A stretch of DNA of 40,062 bases. It comes from Chryseobacterium sp. ISL-6 (GTDB lineage Bacteria; Bacteroidota; Bacteroidia; Flavobacteriales; Weeksellaceae). Location: contig NZ_JAGGPT010000008.1 in NCBI RefSeq assembly GCF_018613715.1, positions 1 through 40,062 of the forward strand. The letters are read 5' to 3'. The translations under genes and the position numbers were made by a program. A model generated the notes under the pieces. It did not search any database and had not been told where the DNA came from. It saw nothing but the letters and a program-made list of their open reading frames with translations. This document shows positions 34,946-40,062 of this stretch, piece after piece. Positions within the stretch are counted from its first letter, which is position 1; the number at the start of each line of letters is the position of its first letter.

Positions 34946-36463
34946 TCAATGTAAATATTCATTAATGCTTATATCCCTGTTTTTATTATTGGCCTCTTCT
35001 ATAGCCTTTAAGATCGTTTTGATTTGAATTTTATCGATCATGTATTGATCAAAAAACACGGCTTCAATCGTTTTTGTGTTTTTAATATTTTCTAAAGGAT
35101 CTTTTGTAAGAAGTACCAAATCAGACTGATATCCTTTTTTTATTTTTCCCGTATTGCTTTTCATCCAATTACCTGGAGCGACGGTTGCGGAATAGATTGC
35201 CTGTGAATTGGTCATTCCGGATTTAGATAAAGATTCCAGTTCATTATGAAGGGAAAAACCGGGAACAACAGTTGCTACATTGGCATCTGTACCAGCCATA
35301 ATGTTTACTTTTTGATCGACCAATGCTTTGGTCATGATGTGAATTGCTTTTGTATAGGTATTCCAAAAAACCTTAGAGGCCTCTTTTGCATCTGGTTCAT
35401 CTTTTCCAGAATATTCATATCCATTTTTACCAGGTAACCAACCTAATTTGTAAAGTGGTGTTCCTTCGATAATTTTAGGATTTACATATTTTAATTCTAT
35501 TGTTTTAAGTTTGGAGCGTAAGTCAAATTTTTGACTCAGAAAACCTTCACATAACCAAACCGTTGAGGTAACACTAATGTTATTCTTTTTTAACTTTTTT
35601 GCAATTTCGGGGGCACGTGCTTTTAGAAAATTGAGGTATTCTTCAGGGTTTTTAGAAATTGATTTTCCAAAATCATCAATCGTTTTAACGGTTAATTCTT
35701 CAATGTGAGCAACTTCATTTTGACCTGACTGATAAAGAGTTTCTAAATCCACTAATGGGATATGACCAATAACAGGAATGTTATTTTCTTTGGCAATCTC
35801 TATGGTTGTTTTAAACATTTCTGGATTTACAAAACCATACATTTTAATAGCATCATAGCCTTGTTCCTTGATTTTTTTTATTGCTTTTTGAGCATCCTTT
35901 TTATTGGCGTAATTAATAGAATGTCTGGTCCAGCTGTAATAATAACCTGCCAATCCGCGCTCACTAAATATTGGGGGAGAGGCAATAAACATTCCCGGAC
36001 CCATGTTATTTTTCTGTATTGATTTTCTCCATTCTAAATTGACAGGCTGTCCGGCCATCTCTCTAACATAGGTAACACCATTTACTAAATACAAAAATAG
36101 ATCATTCTTACTTTCTTTTAGATGAACATGACTGTCTACAAGACCTGGAATCAGGTATTTGTTAGTGCCATCAATGATTGTAGCGGTATTATTTAGTGGT
36201 TGATTTTTGCCTAAACGAATGATGATACCATCTTGAATGAGTACATCCTGGTTTTTAATAAAATGGGTACAATCTTCTGAAAGAATACTGACGTTTTTTA
36301 TCTGAATTATTTTGGCTGGTTTAACGATCGAAGATATATTGATGACCTCAGTAGACTTACCCAAAACCTTATTTAATTCATGATCTGCCCATATAAAAAC
36401 GACCATAAGAATACCGGACAATATAATGACCGAATACAGAACTCTTCTTAACCAAAGTTTCAT
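34946..36463 (-). CDS. Membrane-anchored amidohydrolase family protein
   Basis: A 505-residue metal-dependent hydrolase with an N-terminal membrane anchor (about 8-26). Metal ligands of the amidohydrolase superfamily are visible: His112 and His114 in DSHVHLKES, probable carbamylated Lys207 in DAIKMYG, His234 (VIGHIP), His253 (AHIEEL) and Asp393 (AGTDANV). The set matches the Xaa-Pro dipeptidase/imidazolonepropionase-like group. It probably hydrolyses a small amide in the periplasm. The stop is TGA at 34946. The promoter is the box at 36487-36494. Confidence 0.9.
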   Translation of the reverse strand: MKLWLRRVLYSVIILSGILMVVFIWADHELNKVLGKSTEVINISSIVKPAKIIQIKNVSILSEDCTHFIKNQDVLIQDGIIIRLGKNQPLNNTATIIDGTNKYLIPGLVDSHVHLKESKNDLFLYLVNGVTYVREMAGQPVNLEWRKSIQKNNMGPGMFIASPPIFSERGLAGYYYSWTRHSINYANKKDAQKAIKKIKEQGYDAIKMYGFVNPEMFKTTIEIAKENNIPVIGHIPLVDLETLYQSGQNEVAHIEELTVKTIDDFGKSISKNPEEYLNFLKARAPEIAKKLKKNNISVTSTVWLCEGFLSQKFDLRSKLKTIELKYVNPKIIEGTPLYKLGWLPGKNGYEYSGKDEPDAKEASKVFWNTYTKAIHIMTKALVDQKVNIMAGTDANVATVVPGFSLHNELESLSKSGMTNSQAIYSATVAPGNWMKSNTGKIKKGYQSDLVLLTKDPLENIKNTKTIEAVFFDQYMIDKIQIKTILKAIEEANNKNRDISINEYLH

Positions 36464-36486
36464 AAATTATTTATTTTTATCTGCGA

Positions 36487-36494
36487 CAAAAGTA
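36487..36494 (-). promoter_or_regulatory. Flavobacterial -7 box of the amidohydrolase gene
   Basis: On the minus strand TACTTTTG is an exact TAnnTTTG match, 23 bases before the ATG at 36463. Confidence 0.55.
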
Positions 36495-36565
36495 AATGGA
36501 AATTGATCCTTAGAGGTTATGAATAGGGGAATTAGGTACGAAATAAGCCGTTTTAGGGACGAGAA

Positions 36566-37306
36566 TTATAAGGCCAATAGATCTTTCCTGTAATTTTTAG
36601 AAACAGGCAATTCAATTTGAGTAAGAGAAATAGTATCCTGATTTTTCCATGCCTTAAAATGAGATGGATTTATCAAATGTGACCGATGGACCTGAATTAA
36701 AAAATCAAAATCATTCTGGACTTTTTTTAATGTACTCCGAATTAATTTCTTTTTCATTTGACTTCCATCGGTAAAGAAGATCTCGACATAATTTTGTGAA
36801 TTTGAAACACAGATCAAATCTCCTTTTTTTATTTTTAAAATATCCAGTTTATTTTCTCCCCGGATAATGATGATATCGTCTTCAGCAGGAATTAAGGAGA
36901 CCACATAAATTCTTGCTAAAATTATTATGGGAGTGGAAATCAGGGCTGATTTAAGAATGATCATTTTAAAAAATTTAAAAAAATCATATCCACCATGTAA
37001 AACAGGACTTTTATAAAAGCAGTATGTGCTTACCCAAAAAAGGAGCTGGAAAAAAAAGAGACTGGCTATTTCAAATCCAATATTCCATTTTGAGAGTTTC
37101 TGATAAATACTTTTTTGAATGACTGAAAGCAATGCATAACAGAAAAATGCAATCACGCTAAATCCAATACTGATAATTACCCATACTTTAAAACTTACCG
37201 TCCCATCGTCAAATGGCCTTATAAAAAAAGCGAAGACAAAGAGCCAGGTACTGATGAAAATTCCTATCAGTAAATGATGCTTAATCGAAGGGTTTAATTT
37301 TTTCAT
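36566..37306 (-). CDS. Membrane-bound LytTR DNA-binding protein
   Basis: A 246-residue protein. Four hydrophobic segments lie at about 12-30, 39-62, 78-98 and 112-133. The cytoplasmic C-terminal half (about 145-246) is a LytTR DNA-binding domain (DLICVSNSQNYVEIFF, LIQVHRSHLINPSHF, ISLTQIELPVSKNYR). It has no receiver domain and no adjacent kinase, so it is a one-component membrane regulator that binds DNA directly. This architecture is common in Bacteroidota. It lies upstream of the amidohydrolase gene on the same strand, with a 102-base gap containing a separate promoter. Target unknown. Confidence 0.88.
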   Translation of the reverse strand: MKKLNPSIKHHLLIGIFISTWLFVFAFFIRPFDDGTVSFKVWVIISIGFSVIAFFCYALLSVIQKSIYQKLSKWNIGFEIASLFFFQLLFWVSTYCFYKSPVLHGGYDFFKFFKMIILKSALISTPIIILARIYVVSLIPAEDDIIIIRGENKLDILKIKKGDLICVSNSQNYVEIFFTDGSQMKKKLIRSTLKKVQNDFDFLIQVHRSHLINPSHFKAWKNQDTISLTQIELPVSKNYRKDLLAL

Positions 37307-37370
37307 TGAGTAAAAAGAGGTCTGCCGTATCTTGAAATATTTGTTTCTGGAAGTCTTTGGTTGAGGGATA

Positions 37371-37631
37371 TTATTGCAGGTTTCGGGATGCTATTTCTTG
37401 CTTTACTTCCTTTTCTGAGATTGTATTGCTTGCAAAACTCCTGGCGATCAGAACTGCTGCTACCAATGTAAAGAAAGTGAAAAATCCAAACCCATTTTTT
37501 ACGGCACTATACACTACAATTCCGATAGTAACTCCAATAATGGTAGCATTAATTAATTTATCGGTCTTTAAGTTTTTTAGTTTCTTTAAAAGCTCTTCAT
37601 TACTTAATTCTGCGAGGTTTTCAGGTTTCAT
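37371..37631 (-). CDS. Small two-pass membrane protein
   Basis: An 86-residue protein with a polar, Leu-rich N-terminus (LAELSNEELLKKLKNLKTDKL), two membrane segments (about 28-45 and 50-67) and a charged C-terminus (EKEVKQEIASRNLQ). Similar small flavobacterial proteins carry misleading names such as redox-active disulfide protein; this one has no cysteine at all. It lies 64 bases before the LytTR gene on the same strand, so the two may be co-transcribed. Function unknown. Confidence 0.75.
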   Translation of the reverse strand: MKPENLAELSNEELLKKLKNLKTDKLINATIIGVTIGIVVYSAVKNGFGFFTFFTLVAAVLIARSFASNTISEKEVKQEIASRNLQ

Positions 37632-37719
37632 GGATTTAGTTTTTACTAAGGGCTAAAATAAAATAATTTTGGTTAATGTACATCTACGTTTGAGTGAATA
37701 GTTATTATTTTAAGTAAAT

Positions 37720-37753
37720 AAAAAAGTTCACCGATAATCAGTGAACTTTTTTT
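37720..37753 (-). terminator. Terminator of the 184-residue secreted protein gene
   Basis: GTTCAC, nine-base loop, GTGAAC, flanked by A and T runs. It lies 20 bases past the stop codon at 37773 and can work on both strands. Confidence 0.82.
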
Positions 37754-37772
37754 GGATTAATGAATCAGTATC

Positions 37773-38327
37773 TTATTTTTTAAGATCATCAATCTTATTT
37801 TTTGCTTCTACAAAAGCAGCTTCTATTGTATCTCCATTATCGATAAATAAGGTGTTGTCTGAACCATACTTTTCTAATTTAATATACCATTTAGCCTTCC
37901 CCTGACTTACATAATATCCAACCTGAAAACCATCTACAGTTACAAATTTATTTTCCATATAATCTGGATTGGAGATAATATCACTATTAACTTCTGCTTT
38001 TAATATGGCTATGGCTTTTAAAACTTCGATCAAGTCACTATATTCAATAGATGCAGTTGTATTATTGTATTTACCTGTTTTTTCAATTTGATAGAAATAA
38101 GCATTTGACGAACCATTTGAGATCTTTCTGACTCTTGTTTCAGAGGACTCATAAGTAGCCTTTAATTTAGGGAGTTTAGTATCTACAAATTTTGTAATGC
38201 TTCCTGTTTTTGATGCAAAAACATCCATTTTAGTTTTTACAGGTTCTGATTCCTTTTTCACATCTTGTCCATAGGATGTTATTGAAATAAAAATGATTGC
38301 ACTAATGGAGAGTATTTTTTTTACCAT
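37773..38327 (-). CDS. Secreted protein of unknown function, 184 residues
   Basis: It has a signal peptide at 1-20 (FISITSYGQ), followed by a small domain with the block RVRKISNGSSNAYFYQIEKTGKY, SIEYSDLIEVLKAIAIL, and NKFVTVDGFQVGYYVSQGKAKWYIKLEK. The strand-helix-strand order is that of small beta-sandwich or cystatin-like folds, but I recognise no family. The gene is monocistronic, with its own terminator. Confidence 0.75.
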   Translation of the reverse strand: MVKKILSISAIIFISITSYGQDVKKESEPVKTKMDVFASKTGSITKFVDTKLPKLKATYESSETRVRKISNGSSNAYFYQIEKTGKYNNTTASIEYSDLIEVLKAIAILKAEVNSDIISNPDYMENKFVTVDGFQVGYYVSQGKAKWYIKLEKYGSDNTLFIDNGDTIEAAFVEAKNKIDDLKK

Positions 38328-38443
38328 TTTATCTATTTTTTAATGTGAGACAAATTTGGTTGTTTAATTCTTTTATCTGATACGGAAATCCACAGTGTCT
38401 AAAAATAATTTTTAGGATATTAGAAATAAACCCATCTTATGAA

Positions 38444-38481
38444 AATAATAAAAACCCCATTAATGTCAATTTAATAGGGTT
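38444..38481 (-). terminator. Terminator of the nitroreductase gene
   Basis: On the minus strand AACCCTATTAA and TTAATGGGGTT pair over 11 bases with one wobble, followed by TTTATTATTTT. It lies 23 bases past the stop. Confidence 0.8.
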
Positions 38482-38503
38482 TCAAATCTTAAGGTTTTGA
38501 ATT

Positions 38504-39136
38504 CTAATTGAGTTCAATAAACAGCTCCTCGTTAGACCGCCTTACTTTTTTAAGATTCACCAGCCAGTCATTCTCTTCATCTCGGTATCCTAAAGCCATA
38601 AGAACTGTACTCTTTAATCCCTGCTCACGAAGATGAAGGATCTCATCATAAGCTTCACTGTCAAATCCTTCCAGAGGAGTGGCATCTACTTTCAGATGGG
38701 CAGCAGCAAGAAGACCAAATCCCAATGCGAGGTAAGCCTGATGGGCGGCACCTACAAAATGCTGGTCCTTACTTCTTTGATCCAGGATACCAAGAAGTTT
38801 TAAACGGTAGTCATCAGTAGCACTGGAAGGCAGGCTACGTTCCTTATTGCTGAATTCAAAAAATGTATTCACTCTTTCCGGGGTGTACTCATCCCACGCG
38901 GCAAAAACCAGCAGGTGAGAAGCCTGAAGAATCTGCTTCTGTTCCCATGATACGGGATATAACTTTTCCTTTAATTCCTGATTGGTGATCACAAAAACTT
39001 TAAAAGGCTGTAAGCCTGAACTCGAAGGCGACAAACGGATCGCTTCCAGGATCTGGTCGATCTTTTCATTTTCTATTGTTTTCCCATTAAAACTTTTTGT
39101 GGCAAATCTCCATTGTAATGTTTCTTGTAATGACAT
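38504..39136 (-). CDS. NAD(P)H-dependent nitroreductase family oxidoreductase
   Basis: A 210-residue FMN-binding nitroreductase (NfsB-like group). The N-terminal WRFATKSFNG and RLSPSSSGLQPFKVFVI blocks bind the FMN phosphate and ring. Later HQAYLALGFGLLAAAHLKVDATPLEGFD and LMALGYRDEENDW are the conserved family blocks. The enzyme reduces quinones, nitroaromatics or enones with NAD(P)H. It is divergent from an HxlR-type regulator, with a multi-repeat operator between them, an arrangement typical of quinone- or electrophile-responsive control. Confidence 0.93.
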   Translation of the reverse strand: MSLQETLQWRFATKSFNGKTIENEKIDQILEAIRLSPSSSGLQPFKVFVITNQELKEKLYPVSWEQKQILQASHLLVFAAWDEYTPERVNTFFEFSNKERSLPSSATDDYRLKLLGILDQRSKDQHFVGAAHQAYLALGFGLLAAAHLKVDATPLEGFDSEAYDEILHLREQGLKSTVLMALGYRDEENDWLVNLKKVRRSNEELFIELN

Positions 39137-39192
39137 AATGTTGCGTGTTTTTTATTAAAAATCTGTTGAGGTTTTAATCTCATTTATGGGTA

Positions 39193-39200
39193 CAAAGTTA
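39193..39200 (-). promoter_or_regulatory. Flavobacterial -7 box of the nitroreductase gene
   Basis: On the minus strand TAACTTTG is an exact TAnnTTTG match, 56 bases before the ATG at 39136. Confidence 0.55.
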
Positions 39201-39227
39201 GGGTGTTTTGGTTTCCATAATACACCT

Positions 39228-39269
39228 GTTACCCGTTGGTAACCAGTTACTAAAAAGTAACCAGGTGAC
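39228..39269. promoter_or_regulatory. HxlR-type operator array
   Basis: GTTACC-N4-GGTAAC (39228-39243), then CA, GTTACT-N4-AGTAAC (39246-39261), then CA and a further half-site GGTGAC (39264-39269). Two 6-4-6 inverted repeats lie in tandem, 18 bases apart, between the two divergent promoters. Confidence 0.78.
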
Positions 39270-39289
39270 TTTTTGTAAAAAGAATTCTG

Positions 39290-39297
39290 TAATTTTG
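39290..39297 (+). promoter_or_regulatory. Flavobacterial -7 box of the hxlR gene
   Basis: TAATTTTG is an exact TAnnTTTG match, 17 bases before the ATG at 39315. Confidence 0.5.
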
Positions 39298-39314
39298 AGT
39301 AATAATTTCAGGGT

Positions 39315-39701
39315 ATGAAAAAAGATAAAATTGAGATCGGTGAAAAATGCAAAAGCCATATCCGTGGGGTAAAGGATACCATGGATCTACTGGACGGAAA
39401 ATGGAAAACCCTTATTATAAGCCAATTATACTACATTGGGAAATTGCGTTTTATGGATTTAAAAAGGCAGGTAGAAGGTATCGCCTCAAAAACCCTTTCA
39501 AAGGAATTGAAGGATCTGGAAATGAATAATCTTATCAAAAGAACGCAGAATAATACCATGCCCGTTTCTGTGGATTATGAACTGACCTGTTTTGGAGAAA
39601 GCCTGCATACGATTATTGATACGATGGGTGAGTGGGGGATCAAGTACAGGAAAGATTTGTTAGGAAAAGAGACTAAAGTGGTTGCTGAAGTTGTAAATTA
39701 A
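39315..39701 (+). CDS. HxlR family winged-helix regulator
   Basis: A 128-residue MarR-like regulator of the HxlR family. The winged helix reads MDLLDGKWKTLIISQLYYIGKLRFMDLKRQ, then IASKTLSKELKDLEMNNLIKR and PVSVDYELTCFGESL. Cys12 just before the first helix is at the position used for thiol-based sensing in YodB/HypR-type members. It is divergent from the nitroreductase gene and most likely controls it through the array at 39228-39269, sensing quinones or electrophiles. That function is an inference. Confidence 0.93.
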   Translation: MKKDKIEIGEKCKSHIRGVKDTMDLLDGKWKTLIISQLYYIGKLRFMDLKRQVEGIASKTLSKELKDLEMNNLIKRTQNNTMPVSVDYELTCFGESLHTIIDTMGEWGIKYRKDLLGKETKVVAEVVN

Positions 39702-39857
39702 TTCGTAAGGTTTATTTTCTCGGATCTATCATTATGTTTTCGTTTAAATTTGTAATTAAAGAATGCATAACGAATCCGACATTCACGAAAGCAACATAGG
39801 CATAACCTATCTGGTATATGATCAAATTTCACTATAGTTGAGCTATTTTACCTTCCT

Positions 39858-40062
39858 TTATTTCAGGTTATTACTGTATTTTTTCGGCTTTTGACCTATA
39901 TGTTTTTCAAATACCCTTGAGAAATGACTTAGGTTTTCAAAACCCATTTGATAGCCTGCTTCTGATACGGACAGTTTTTCATCCCGCAAAAGCCGGGCAG
40001 CCTCTTTCATGCGTAAGTGCTGATAGTAATCGTAAATTCCCATTGTAAATCGTCAGCAAAAA
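39858..40062 (-). pseudogene. C-terminal part of an AraC-family gene, apparently frameshifted
   Basis: The ATG at 40043 opens 61 codons that match only the last part of an AraC DNA-binding domain: MGIYDYYQHLRMKEAARLLRDEK, then SVSEAGYQMGFENLSHFSRVFEKHIGQKPKKYS. A full regulator needs about 200 more residues upstream. In this frame a TGA sits at 40053-40055, three codons before the ATG. In the neighbouring frame the bases just upstream read FLLTIY, which fits the usual (F)xxIYGMGIYDYY junction if two bases were lost. It is either a decayed gene or a sequencing error at the window edge. Confidence 0.6.

Noticed and set aside
1..40062. tRNA, rRNA or known riboswitches
   Set aside because: I looked for cloverleaf-like arms ending in CCA, rRNA-type conserved stretches and familiar riboswitch cores, and saw none.

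Overview
The window reads as chromosomal DNA of a low-GC member of the Bacteroidota, most likely a Chryseobacterium-like flavobacterium. That placement is an inference. It rests on a type IX secretion C-terminal tail, a GLPGLI-family protein, a TonB-dependent receptor with the Bacteroidota outer-membrane beta-barrel domain, many DUF-type lipoproteins, the lack of clear Shine-Dalgarno sequences, and several promoters of the flavobacterial TAnnTTTG (-7) type. I found no tRNA, rRNA, CRISPR array, phage module or transposase.

Layout. 0-4.2 kb: the tail of a possible + strand gene at the left edge, a DUF3574 lipoprotein, an MreB with no mreC/mreD/rod partners next to it, a two-repeat T9SS-secreted protein and a DUF6624 protein. 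4.2-9.1 kb: a LytTR response regulator and LytS-type kinase with a 4-base overlap, divergent from a TonB-dependent receptor. 9-18.7 kb: a small lipoprotein, a HIT protein, three serine hydrolases of the beta-lactamase/PBP fold, DUF2071, TfoX-N, GLPGLI and a DUF5700 putative zinc protease with an HEFHH motif. 18.7-22.2 kb: two arrays of a long intergenic repeat flank a TetR-MFS efflux operon. 22.2-26.1 kb: an ACT-like protein, an unlisted 48-residue membrane peptide, a fourth serine hydrolase, and an NAD-epimerase/AraC pair. 26.1-28.9 kb: an ECF sigma factor with a membrane partner, and an SDR/TetR pair. 28.9-30 kb: a third repeat array. 30-37.3 kb: an aldo-keto reductase/AraC pair, an alpha/beta hydrolase lipoprotein, an unknown lipoprotein, an amidohydrolase and a membrane-bound LytTR protein. 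37.3-40 kb: two small envelope proteins, a divergent nitroreductase/HxlR pair, and a broken AraC gene at the right edge.

The common theme is small regulator-enzyme modules, many of them plausibly stress or xenobiotic responses: TetR-MFS, TetR-SDR, AraC-epimerase, AraC-AKR and HxlR-nitroreductase. Most have a readable operator. The most striking observation is that the two AraC-oxidoreductase modules, 6 kb apart, have promoters with the same layout. On the + strand both read CAAAGGT, 22 bases, GTAGYC, 15 bases, GTAGYC. This is a 21-bp direct repeat set at the same distance from a conserved -7-like box, although the rest of the DNA differs.

The second main observation is a family of about 330-bp tandem units (seven copies in three arrays). 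Each carries a 152-154 bp imperfect giant hairpin whose loop comes in two unrelated sequence types. Adjacent units are linked by a short ATTGC...GCAAT hairpin. One of these link hairpins supplies the last codons of the MFS transporter.
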